A stretch of 64,000 nucleotides of DNA. It comes from Catonia carolina (lineage: Eukaryota; Arthropoda; Insecta; Hemiptera; Achilidae). Shown in pieces: positions 1 through 12,500 of this stretch. The notes beneath the pieces are model-generated. The model was not told the DNA's origin. It searched no databases and worked only from the letters and a program-made list of their open reading frames with translations. Both the position numbers and the translations under genes were made by a program. The DNA lies in the NCBI GenBank assembly GCA_035578175.1, contig JAQMRL010000004.1:36696901-36760900 (forward strand), given 5' to 3'. Position 1 is the first letter of the stretch. Every line of letters begins with the position of its first letter.

Positions 1-469
1 TGAGATAAGATTATTAACACTTTCACAGCTGAACATTTGTTGAGCAGGATGTTACCTCTGTGCAGCCATAAGAGTTGTAACCTTTTGAACACGCAACAGA
101 TGCATGGTGAGCGTGGTGCAAAGAACGACCTGCACACTATCGCGTATTCAGTAACAAAAGTGTTAAGATCATTAGCAAATTATTGGCTGGACTATTAAAG
201 AAACAAAAATATTAGGGAAGAACCTATTACGTCAAGGTGATAAATAACTTTAAGTGGATATAGGCAAGAATGGTATAGTTACATGTTTCTGTTGCCAGAT
301 GATCAAACAATGTAAGTGTTTACTTACAAGACAACCTGACAACTCAATATTGGATGACCTCATACGAGATTGGCATCATAACTTCTTCAAGAAATAGTGG
401 ATTACTAAATTTGGAGTTGGAACATACCAGGAGGACCAAAATATAATGTTTATAACAGTAATGTATTGA

Positions 470-1313
470 CACCAATATTTTTCGAATCGCGATACCAAGA
501 AACAAGAAAACAATTTTTGAATTCAATACCAATACAGAAGCCATCTTGTTAGTTCCACTAATAAATTAAAACTGCATAATTAAACTTAAAATTTCAAAAA
601 AATATCAAACTAAAACTAAAGAGTTATTTTGTTATATTACAACTTTACTTTTACTTTTACGATACACGAAATGAAACAACACGGGTGCACAAAGAAACAC
701 GAGTTGACCTCTTGTAATAAACTCACACTCATAATCTAAAGTTATATTTTTACTTTGATACAATAATGCCGATCAATCAAATGAAATCACTTAAACAATT
801 GAGTACACTTCCCAACATTCATTCTTTGTTCATAATTGTCATTAAATAAATTGAAAAAATGAAAAAACTCATGGAACCAGTACAAACGTATAATATACTG
901 CAATTTATTCACCATGAAACCCCAGTCTTATGAACTGATTGCATTGAATCGTGATTAACTTCTCCCGTAGTTCAATAAGTGATTCATTCATACTCCTTTT
1001 TCAGATTGTCATTTGTATTAAAACAAGCAGTCAGACTCCAGTATATGAAAAATATTTTTCAAATTAGTTATTAATACGAGAACAATTTAAAACATTTTTC
1101 AAATGGAAATGTTTTTTCTTACTACCTAAAACTAAAATTACCCAAAAGAGTATTATATTTAATATCTTTTATCTTAGAAATCACAGCATTTTTGCCACAG
1201 TTCAAAAACAAGAGAATCGGAATCGACGAACTGACTTTTTACCATCAATTCTTGATACCGATTATTTTTTACGTACTGGTGGTATTGAAAATTGACACAC
1301 CCTAGTTTATAAT
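470..1313. repeat. Dispersed repeat R1, left copy (inverted partner of 1694-2643)
   Basis: Reverse-complement matches to the right copy run through the block: cagttcaaaaacaagagaatc near 1198 pairs with gattctctagtttttgaactg near 1801, ttcaataagtgattc near 970 pairs with its complement near 2040, and ggtattgaaaattgac near 1271 pairs near 1720. Identity looks moderate, with indels. No coding content recognised. Lies in the CAD intron after exon 15. Confidence 0.65.
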
Positions 1314-1371
1314 GATGATCACAAAAAGTTAATTACATAAATAGCTTTATTGTAAATTTAATCTTGCATAC

Positions 1372-1579
1372 CTTAGACTCCAAAAGAAATTTTGATATAA
1401 CAACAGGATGCTCTTTGCTAACTTCACTAGCTGAAGCAAGATATGATTCCAGATCATGCTCAGAATGAGCCACATTCATAGCAGCTCCACTAAGTACATA
1501 CGATGGCCTCACTAAACATGGATACCCAACTTCTTCACAAAAATCAATTGCTGATTTCAAATTTGTTAGCTCTTTCCAC
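1372..1579 (-). CDS. CAD: CAD exon 15 (ATP-grasp B), last exon in window
   Basis: Encodes [34 protein letters not shown] and [16 protein letters not shown]. Donor gtatgc follows AAG, phase 0. The next exon, expected to begin near the EIDVDAV block, was not found in 1-1371, so the gene runs off the left edge. Confidence 0.96.
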
Positions 1580-4500
1580 CTATAAATAAAAATCAACTAA
1601 CAATTAAATTATCAAAAATGATAAGAGATTCTATTTATGTAAGGTACTTTCACAAAACATTATGCTAATTTTATTCATAAGGGATTAAGTACAATTCCAA
1701 ACTGGGGATGTGCCGATTCCAAATGCCGATTGTCAATACCATCGACAATTGAAAAAATAATTGGTATCAAGAATTATTAAAAAATTGATTCTTCAATACA
1801 GATTCTCTAGTTTTTGAACTGTAGCAAAAATAACACAATTTTCTCAGATAAAAGACATTAAATATTAATACAGTTTGGGTAATTTTAGTTTGGGGGAGTA
1901 AAAAAGAAACCTTTTCTATTTGAAATTTTTTTTTAAATTGTCACATTAAATTACTAATTTGACGAATCTCAAACATATACCGGAGTCAAACCACTCATTT
2001 TAATACAAATATGGCTATTCGAAAAAAGAACTAATACAAATGAATCACTTATTGCACTACAGAAAAAGTCGAACACGGTTCGACACAACCAGTTCACGAA
2101 ATTGGACTTTTATAGTGAATAAATTGTAGTACATAATACATTTATACTCCTCGCCTATATTTTCTTCATTTTTTGATTGTTTTTGTAATGTAAAACAACA
2201 AACAAAGAGTGAATCTGTCGAAGTGCACTTGATTATTTAGAGATTATTAAGAGGTTTCGATTAATTGATTGGCATTGTTATACGTACTGTAGTAAAAGTA
2301 AAACATCTGGATACACAGCTACGAGCCTGAGTTATCAGAAAAGGTCGACTTGTATCTCACAGCATCTGTGAGTTACAATATTAAAAAAATAATATTTTAG
2401 TCTCAGTTTGATTAAATTTCACGTTTCTACGTTTAATTAAACACTTATATATTATTTATTAGTGGGACTAAAAATATGGCTTCTGAAAAGTAGAAGTATT
2501 TTAAAACAGATAGTGGAAATAATCGTTTTGCTAAGAGCAAAATTTGTAGAAACTTGTTTCCAGTGGAAATTTTAGGTATCAGAATCTAGCATCGATTTCT
2601 AGTTTCTTGGTATTGGAATCAAAAAATATTGGTATTCCAAACAAGCTTGGTTATCTTACAACAATTGAAGACACGCATCTTAAAGAAATTAATCCAAATA
2701 TAGTGCATACAGATAGATAGTGACAAAGAAGGTACTGCATATGCACTCAGCTCTGCATTTTTAGTAGAAAAATAACATTACCAATGAAAATGCATATTAT
2801 AGTATAGTTCCAGATGTTATACTGTAATGAAACAAACATATAATTATTTCAATGATTTAATAATTATGAAGTGCTATTTTATATAATAAAATTTCACTAA
2901 CCTTTTTTTAAGCTCCCTTTATTTTTTATTAATCACTTAAACATGTTTCGGTGGATCCACCATCATCAGAGTATATTATACCGTTTGAAACTAAAAATGT
3001 TAAAAATGTATAGAAGATGTTACATCTTCAGTCATTTGTATAAAAGAGTTTTATACAAATGTCATTTGTATAGAAGACATTTATAAATACTAACGACTGA
3101 AGATGTACATCTTCTATAAATTTTTAAAATGTTTAGTTTCAAACAGTATATACTCTGATGGTGGATCCACCGAAACACGTGTAAGTGATCAATAAAAAAA
3201 ATAGGCAGCTTAAAAAAGGTTAGTGAAATTTATTATGTGAAATAGTATTGATTTCAAGCTGCATGATGCATTGTAAGGATTTATTTTTGAATATGAAGTG
3301 GTTGGCAGAGTAAATTTTTAACTAATTATACATTTGTAAAAGAAAACATATCAGTAACAACAAACAGATTAAGAAGCGAACTTGACCTTCAAATAAATTC
3401 TAAAATCCTTCAACAAAAAAAGTTACAAAAGCCTTTCTTTACGTACCTAGGTTGAGATATTCCAATTCTATCCAGCATTCTTGAGAATTTAAATCTATTT
3501 TCGGCTCCATCAACACTTTCAGGAGACGTACCTAATATTCTGGCTTGTTGTCTGTGAAGATCCATTGCAATATTATTAGGTAACTGTCCACCCATACTTA
3601 AAATTATACCTTCTGGATTTTCCATATTGTAAATGTCCATCACTACCTAAAAAATAAAACGTAAATTAATTTAAAAAATAATTTTTAAAACAAGAGAACC
3701 AATAAACAGATATTGAAGTACACCACACAATTAATATCAATAATTAGGGACTTAAGGTTAATACACTTACAGCTTTACTTAAAATAAAATAACTACTTTG
3801 AATGGATTCATCAAAACTAAATACCTAAGACCTGGTTTAATTTTTTTAATGTACATCTGCGAAGATCTTGTATAAATAAAAATCATGAGAAATTATATAA
3901 CTTTAAGTTGTCAATTATACAACCCAGAAATAAAACAGTACCATTTCTTACCAAAAAGTTTTTAAAATTTTTTAACAAGTTTTTGAAGGTTAGCTCACTT
4001 GAATACACTTTTTATCAAAAGCATGTTAGAAATACGTTTATTAAAAATCATCAGAATTGTTCAGCACTTGTAAACCTAAACCCAACCAAATTTTATTAAA
4101 AATTCCAATAAGTAATTTTATTTAAATGGAACATTCACGTTTTTGAAGCGATGTTTAAGAGATTTTTAAATCAGTCATTACTTTTAGAATAAAATAAAAG
4201 AATGCTGATTACTTACTTCAAAAGAGATTTCTTCAAAATACAATCTATCACTGATATCGTAGTCAGTACTGACAGTCTCAGGATTGTAATTAACCATAAT
4301 TGTCTTTTTCCCCATCTTCCGTAACTGTCTCAAACAACCAGTAGCACACCAATCAAATTCAACTGAACTTCCAATACGATACACACCAGAACCTAAAAAT
4401 AAAAACCCAGTTACACAATATATAACAGCATCGAAATTTTTAGACACCGGAAAATGAACAAAAGAAATCATTCCTTCATATTCAATAACTTGTTTTTTAT

Positions 4501-6471
4501 AACTCATTACTATAAATATACGTTACTTAAAAGTCTAATTTTGGAATATGATCATACCATGACAAAAGGTCTTTATTGGGATTGGAGGCATTATTTATGT
4601 GGTCCTGTTATAATACATGGAAGACTATGAACAGATTGGTTTTTTCCATATGACTCGAAAATAAGTCAAATATTTTAAAATTAAATCAGCTTAATTTAAC
4701 CAATCGTTACCTATAAAATCGATTATAGAACAACCTTGTTAAAATTTTCCTTTGCGTATGTGTCAGTTGAAAACTGGAGAGAGTTTCCTCTTAAACTGTC
4801 TTTTAGTAACTGCATGAAAGTAATTAGATTACATGCCGTAATTTTTCATTATTCAGCATCCATATCAACTAGTAATTAATAACCGACTAAGAAAAAATTA
4901 ATAAATCTTTATTCATTATTTAAGAAAAAGAAGTTATATAACAATATATATATAAAGGACATACAATCCTTCGGTTAATTCAAACATTTGAATTTGTCTT
5001 GAAAACACTTACCAACTAAGACGAAATAATACTGCTGCGAAATAAAACAAATTATTGTATCAAATCTTTTCAATTTAGTATATTTTTGTTTTTGTAAATT
5101 GATTTATTTCATTAAAATTACACTACTGTTTTTTTTCAGTCTCATTATTATAGTAACTTGATGGCAATATGATTGTAAAATATTTTATATTTAAAATATT
5201 TTATATTAAGTAATATAGTGTATTTATATACGGAAATATTAATATTTTGTATGGTATTAGTAATGTTAACAAGGACAGATTGTAAAAATTATTTTCAAGC
5301 TGACTTGTTCTAATAGCGATCTTTGCATTTAAAAAATTTTAAGTTGTTCAATTTTAAGTTTTTTGTTTAACAAGTCTGTTATTATTAGTAAAAAAATTGC
5401 CCCTTGTTCATTAGCCATGGAAGACCCAAGTTGATAAAAGAGATTGAAAACAATATTTGAGATACGATTTTGAGATAAATACTAAAATACATAATTTCAT
5501 TATCAACTTAAAACCCAGATACAAATTCAAGATTTATTGAAAACTGACAGTCTGAAGAGAGTGATTGTGGAAGTGTTAGTTAGTGATAATTAACACCTTG
5601 ATCCACAGTATGAGAATAGGAGCAATGTGGAGTAGTGAAAGAGATGAAAATAAGACTAGCTGGTCACACCTTCAACGGTTTTTTTTAAATTGCCAAATAA
5701 TAAATTATGAGGACTTTATTTCACGTCCCCTTAACAAACATAATCAATAATTTCCTTAAAAATAGTAATTAAGTCAGAGTGGACAATCTGTAGAGCCAAT
5801 AAGTTCAGACTATCTGGTTAAAAACACAATTTTAAATTTCTTACATTACATCTTTTCTCAATCGAAACAAAAAAACCATGGTGCATTTTTTATTTATAAT
5901 CTTTATCTTCAAGATGATATAAACAAAAATTTACATAAAACATAGTGAAAAGTATCTTACCAATAACCATTGTGTGGCCTCCAGGAAAATCTAAATCATG
6001 TGAATTACAATTGTAGCTGAGGTAAAGGTAATTAGTACACGCAGGCCATTCAGCAGCTACAGTATCAATCTGTTTAACAAAAGGCAGTATACCTAGAAAA
6101 TAAAGCAAAAACTTAAGTTATATGCACTAACAAAAATATGTATATACAAAAGCAAAATACACTCAAAAATTAATTATCACAACATTTTCTTTCAAATCTA
6201 AAAACAAAATTGGGCAATTCATTGAACTGAAATAATACTGTAGAAAATTTATTTTCAAGAAATTTACTTGTTTAAATTTAGTAAATGAAGCAATTTTACA
6301 CAAAATCGTAAGAGGCATTTTTAGAAAATCACACGAATAAACTTCTACTTCCAGTTGATGAATTTTGACGAAAGTATTCATGTTGAGAGTCCCTTTCTTG
6401 TACCTAACTAAGTTCCAAGTTTCAACTTGATTTTAAGTTTTTGAGTTGTTTTGTTCACACACACACACACG

Positions 6472-6513
<42 letters not shown>

Positions 6514-9500
6514 AATGAGTAAAAACATATATTTTGGGGCTCAAGGGACTGAAAATGTATTTCCGATGAAAACTCGATTTTAAAAATTGACATGGAAAAA
6601 TAACTTTCCTTACTTGTATTTCACATAGGTTAAGAGAAACTAAAAATGAGCTAACTAAAGTTGACCAAAAATAATTTTTTTAAAAGTTTTAATACTCACC
6701 ATGCTCTTCTCTCCTTTTCCTAACTGCTAATTCTGTACTTTTTACAAATAAAGCAATCTGTTTATCAGAAAATCCATATTGTTTTGCATTTAGAATAACT
6801 TCAGGTGTCAGTTGATCCGGTGTTAATTTTTCCAACTTTGTTTGTATTTCAATAATATTTTTCATTTTATATAAGAACCATCTATCTATTTTCGTCAATT
6901 CGTACAATCTATCGACAGTATAACCAGCACGTAAAGCAGCTGCTAACACCAACATACGTTTGTCAGTTGGCTTTTCTAATTCTTCATCTGATACTGGTTT
7001 AACAAGAGGATCAAAACCTAGAAAATTTTCATCAACCATTCTCATTGCTTTTTGAAAAGCTTCTTCAAATTTTCTACCGACTGCCATCACCTCACCAATA
7101 CTTTTCATGGAACTACCAATCTGAAAGTTAACAGAAAACTGAAATTACTATTGATAACTTGTTTAAATTTATATATGCCACCAAAAATGCTAATTACTAT
7201 AAAACTCACTGGTACTTCAAAATTATTCTTTTGATACAATTTAAATCAATGTTTTTTTTTATAAATCAAACTTTAAATTATTCATTTGACTGGTTCGTTT
7301 TGCTGCAGTCCTCCATATTTGTTTCAGATAGTCTGTATTTGACAGACTCCTTACTACCACTTCTGCAATCTCTCCTAAGAATCCTTTACATATCAGTAAA
7401 TTTACCTCTATCACAACTCTTTTTTTAAAGCTTTCAGAAGACCTTTTTCTTCCCCCAAACCATTTCACTACTAAAGTGTTTTTATTACACCATAATTCAA
7501 ATACGTCTATCTTTCATTTAGTAGAGTCCTATCATCCACACCTTATGGCCAAAGAGTACAATATTTTCCACTAATGATTTCCGAACCTTTTTCTTAAAAT
7601 TGAGGTCAATTTTTTCACTGTATATCAACAAACCATTTCATTTTACAAATTCTAATCCCTGAAACAAAACTACTTTTTTATGTCCTCACATCAATCAAAC
7701 ATAAAAATCCTTCAAAAAAAATAACAAGACTTGCTCTTGCCAATGTAACTAAAAAACAATACAACCAAAATTTAATCGTGAGTAAACGATGTAAAATTAA
7801 AAATATAACAAAATTTTAATCATGAATGAATAATGTAAAATTATAATCAACCTCTGTCTTCTTCTTCTTCTTCTTCCTTTCACGGGTAAGGCATTATTGC
7901 CTGTTCCGAACCTCTTCGCCTCTACAATCGGTAATTCTTTTCATTGGACGCCCTCTATCTCTTTTCCCAATTGGTTGGTATATCAGGGCCTGCTTAGGGA
8001 TCCGGTATTCACTCATTCTGTCCACATGTTGAAACCAATCCCTCCTACTCCCATTTATTTTATCTCTCATTGAAAATATATTCAGCTGAGCTCTGATATC
8101 CGTGTTTCTGAAACGATCCTTTCTACTGCACCCATATGTTCTCCGCAGAAACCTCATTTCAGAAGCTTGCAATCTGCTTTCATCACGCTTGGATAGCACC
8201 CAAGTTTCACTTCCATATAGTAATGTCGGAGCCGCAATTGTTTTATAGAACTTTATTCTTGTTTCTTTGGTGGCACTATTCTTAAGAGCTCTATGTATGG
8301 TTCCACAGATATGTTGGAAGCGATGTATCTTGGTGCAAGCGTCCCTATCATGTTGATAAGAGATATCACAGCCAAGATATTTGAAATGAGATACTTGTTC
8401 CAGAATTTTCTTCCGTAAAACAACTTTACTTCTCACCGGATCCTTTCCACAGAAAGCCAACACTCTTGTTTTTGAAGAGGAGATTGTCAAATTGTACTCT
8501 TTACACACATTGTCTAATTTAAAAAGAGCTCGCTGCAGATCATCTTCACTCTCCTGCAGCACAATTAGGTCATCAGCAAATAACAAACATTTAAGAGCTT
8601 CTCCCTCTTTCGTGTGAATACCAGATTCTACTTGAGTTCTCCACTTCCTGATAACGTCATCCAGATACATGTTAAATAGAGCAGGTGAAAGTCCACATCC
8701 TTGTCTTACTCCTCTATTAATAATAATTTCATCAGTTTTTGAAGTACCAACCTCAATCATTATCTTGGTATCATGATACAGGCTTTTGACTGCCTTGACA
8801 ATCTGTGTGGGATATCCTGACATCTGCAAAATCTCCCATAGTTTTCCTCTATTGACAGAATCGAATGCCTTCTGGAAATCAACAAAGGCTAAATGGGTTT
8901 CAAGATTGAATTCCCTTCTCTTTTCAATAATCTGCTTTATGCTGAACACGTTGTCGGTGCATGATCTACCTTTTCTAAAACCACATTGCTCTTCCAGGAG
9001 GAGAACTTCCATAATGGGTTGCATCCTCCCCTTGATTATCATGCTATATATTTTGTAAGCAGTGTTTAGCAAGCTGATTCCTCTATAGTTGTCGCAAGAG
9101 CTTCTATCTCCCTTTTTGAAAAGAGATTTGACTGTAGCCACTTTCCAATCTATGGGGATCTTCAATTGTCTCCAGCACATATTTATCAAATGGAGAAAGC
9201 GAAGTCTGAAGAAGAGACCCCCCTGCTTGAACAGCTCCATGTTTAAACCATCCGGCCCAGTTGCCTTTCGATTTTTTGCCTTACAGAGCGCCTTCTCCAA
9301 TTCCTGCACAGTTATTAGGTCCACAGACTCATCTTGGGGCACATTTGTTTCCTCCGTAGGTACACTCTGAGTACTGCTATCAAACCAGAGATCTGTATAA
9401 TGTTGAATCCATTGATCTTTGGAAACAACATTAAGATGAGCAGTATCTTTCTCTGTTTTATTCAAGTGCTTCATTATTTTATAAGCTATTTGTTGTCTCC

Positions 9501-12500
9501 CATGGAGATCATCTTCAACTGTTCTTATGAAAGCTTCCCAAGACTCCCTGTGTGCTCTCCTTACAATGGCCCTAGCAATATTTCTCTTGTTCTTGTAGTT
9601 TTGTCTAGACTCAGCTGTGTTCTTCTGCAAGTGGATCTTGTGGGCTCTTTTCTTCTCTTCTATTGCTTCAGCAATCTCTTCATTCCAGACCTTCAATCCT
9701 CTGTGATTTAGTGTCTTCCTCTTCCTTCCCAGAGCTTCATCCGCCGCTTTTCTTATGGAGCTTCTAATTATACTCCATTCCTCATCTACGTTGTTAGATG
9801 TTGGCAAGTTTGCAAGGTGCAGTTGTAGTCTCTGCTGATACAGCCATGATACACTCGCCTGTTGTAAAAGATGGACTTTGTAAACTTCCTCCTTTGGTTT
9901 AGTAACCTGCTGCTTGAAACCATTCCTCCATTTTGCAAATATATTCAGTTTTGCTACTACCAGGAAATGGTCTGAACCAATGTCACTCCCTCTATGGACT
10001 CTTACATCTATGACACTATTGACCAACTTCTCATTTACCATGATATCATCAATCAATGACCTTGTTCCTCGAGCAGCCCAAGTGAACTTATGAATATCTT
10101 TTTTGCGGAAGAAAGTATTTGTTATTTTCAAGTTGTTGAAAGCTGCAAAATCTCTTAAGGCCTGTCCATTCCTGTTCGAATGCTGCTCTCCAAAAGTTCC
10201 TACAATGCCCGAAATTCCTATGTTGCCTACTCTTGCGTTCATATCTCCTACCACGAGGACAAAACTGTTCTTATTTGCATTCAGCAAGTTCTGCAGGGTT
10301 TTGTACAATGCACTTGTTTCTTCCGTTGGCTTTCCCTCTTCTGGAGCATAAACACCAATCACCACTAGATCCCCACGCTCCACCTTGAACTTTGCCATAA
10401 CAATTCTGTCGCTTATGTAATTATAACTCTTTATTTTTGACTTCCATTTCCTATCACAAAGGATTGCAACCCCCGCGCTGGCTCGCACATTCTGGTCTAC
10501 CCCACTGTATATCATCGTGTAATCAGTAAGATCCTTTGTTCCTTTCAACTTCTTCTTAGTTTCTGTGATCACAGAAATGTTTATCCTCTGATTTTTGAGT
10601 TCGTTGTTCAACTCCATCTCCTTATTAGACAATCCTCTTACATTCCATGTGGCAATTTTAAGTGTATCCATTAATCCAAATCGTTTTTCCTTTGAGATTT
10701 TCCTTTTTATTTTATCCGTTAATCCAGGTCCAAATTCCGAGGCTTCTTGAGGTTTGCCAGTAATTAGTTGAATCCTCTGGCCGTGTTACGGGCACTGCGC
10801 AGATTAAGCCCATGAGTGGGATCGCCACCTTGCTGCATATGAGCCTACAGGGCAATTTATTCGTGCTGCCACACTAGGCTCTTCCGCCCTCTCCACCGTT
10901 GGGATTACTCCTCATCCGCCTTCGAGACCGTTGACCAGTTTCCACCTGTGACCCTGGGCAGGGGCCCTTACAGAGTGCTACCATCCGGAGCCAGATGGAC
11001 CCTGGTTTGTTTTTTTTTTTAACGAGGTGTGGGTTTATAACCTGGTCATAACCCCACACAAGTCCAGTTTTTGTTTCACGGTGACTATTTTATTTCGCCA
11101 CTACCCCCCAACTCTGCTGGCTGCAGAGCCGGTGAGCATCCCTCGATTCCAACGTGGACGCGCCCGATGGAGGTAACTGGCAAATCCCCACACGGGTCAA
11201 CCTCTGTAGATATTAAAAATACAGAAAATCACTGATTGACGCTAACCTAAGTTGTAGAAAAATTGTTTGAAACAAAAAGTTGTAGATTTCATAACTTTGA
11301 TTGTACACTCTTTTATATAAAGTGCATACTAAGGCCAGTCTTAAATTTTTTACAGATTTTTATAAGGGAAATACAGAAAATCACTAACATAAACTAAACT
11401 AAGGGTAGTAGAAAAAACACTTGAAATACACATTGTAATGTTGATTAATTCCTACAACTCTAATTATTATATACTTTTGCCCTAAAAAGCTTATTAAGGC
11501 ATAATCTTAAAAAAAAAGTTTACCATGAGCACAGCTCAATAGAATTTCAGCAGACATGGTGCTTAACCTATCTTGTAGAGCATAAAAAATGTAGTAAATG
11601 ATATGATTTTTAAAGAAATTTTAGGAGTTGCTTTTGAGAAAATCACATGAATAAACTACTTCTTCTGGTTGACCGACTCTGTACAAATCTAACTAACAAA
11701 GTTCTAAGTTTCAACTTTGTACACTATTCTGTAATTGGTATATTTTGTTTACAAATACCTATAGATAAAACCATGTTTTTGGGTTTGAGGGCCTAAAAAC
11801 ATGTATTTCTAGTGAAAATCAACATAAAGAGCAATACTTTCTTTCTGTATATATTCATATAGGGCAAGAGAAAGTAAAAAAAGAAAAAATAGTTGAAAAG
11901 AACCTCACCTTTGAACTAACTCTTGAGAATTTACTGAGATCCCAACGTGGTATTTTAACGACACAATAATCCAAACTAGGTTCAAAGCATGCTGTTGTAG
12001 ACATGGTGACAGAATTTTTTATTTCTGGTAAAGACATTCCAAGTGATAATTTGGCAGCAACATACGCTAGAGGATATCCAGTTGCCTTACTAGCTAATGC
12101 AGAACTTCTTGATAAACGAGCATTCACCTTAAAACAAATTTATAAGATTTATAAAGATAAATTTATTTACAGATAATTTAAATTGTGTGGATCTGTAATA
12201 ATACAACAATGTAACTTCTCTGTCTAAAATATGACAGATATATTTTTTCATTTCTACCAATGTAGACTGAACAAATAAATATTTAGTATCGGGTTACCGT
12301 GCTTCACTCGGTTGCAGATTACATGAACCAATTTCCGAAAAGAATGGTAATACAATGGGTTAATAATAGATAAGCCATTGAAGGAGTGCTGACGTAGTCT
12401 TAACATTTAAAATACCGTGCATTTGTTTAGTATATCATCTGTTATTGTTCATTACATTTGTAGCCAGCCTATTGTTCTAATTATATTTCTTAATTTAGAG

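Larger units (their letters stand above)
7858..11196 (-). mobile_element. Full-length non-LTR retrotransposon (RTE-like APE-RT)
   Basis: 3339-bp insertion bounded by an identical 11-bp direct repeat, tcaacctctgt, at 7847-7857 and 11197-11207. On its coding strand it has a GC-richer 5' region of about 525 bp, one long ORF, a 3' UTR of about 35 bp and an (AAG)n tail. A single APE+RT ORF and a microsatellite-like tail instead of poly(A) fit RTE-like elements; clade assignment is inference. The clean duplication and open ORF suggest a recent insertion. Confidence 0.9.
7700..11876. mobile_element. Repeat family X, copy interrupted by a full-length LINE
   Basis: The left end has acttgctcttgccaatgtaa and cgtgagtaaacg; the right part has acagaaaatcac, gcatactaaggcc, the ggttgaccgac block and ends ggcaagagaaagt. 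The LINE at 7858-11196 divides the copy after tcaacctctgt. The copy at 19757-20718 shows the uninterrupted layout. Confidence 0.75.

Noticed and set aside
344..544. 66-aa minus ORF as a further CAD exon
   Set aside because: No resemblance to the EIDVDAV...NVR or MGS-like region expected next, and it overlaps repeat R1.
7052..7428. Plus ORFs overlapping CAD exon 11 and the adjacent intron
   Set aside because: No family resemblance; opposite strand carries a confirmed exon and a LINE relic.
8786..10368. Several plus-strand ORFs opposite the LINE polyprotein
   Set aside because: They are antisense shadows of a strongly coding minus frame and show no protein-family motifs.
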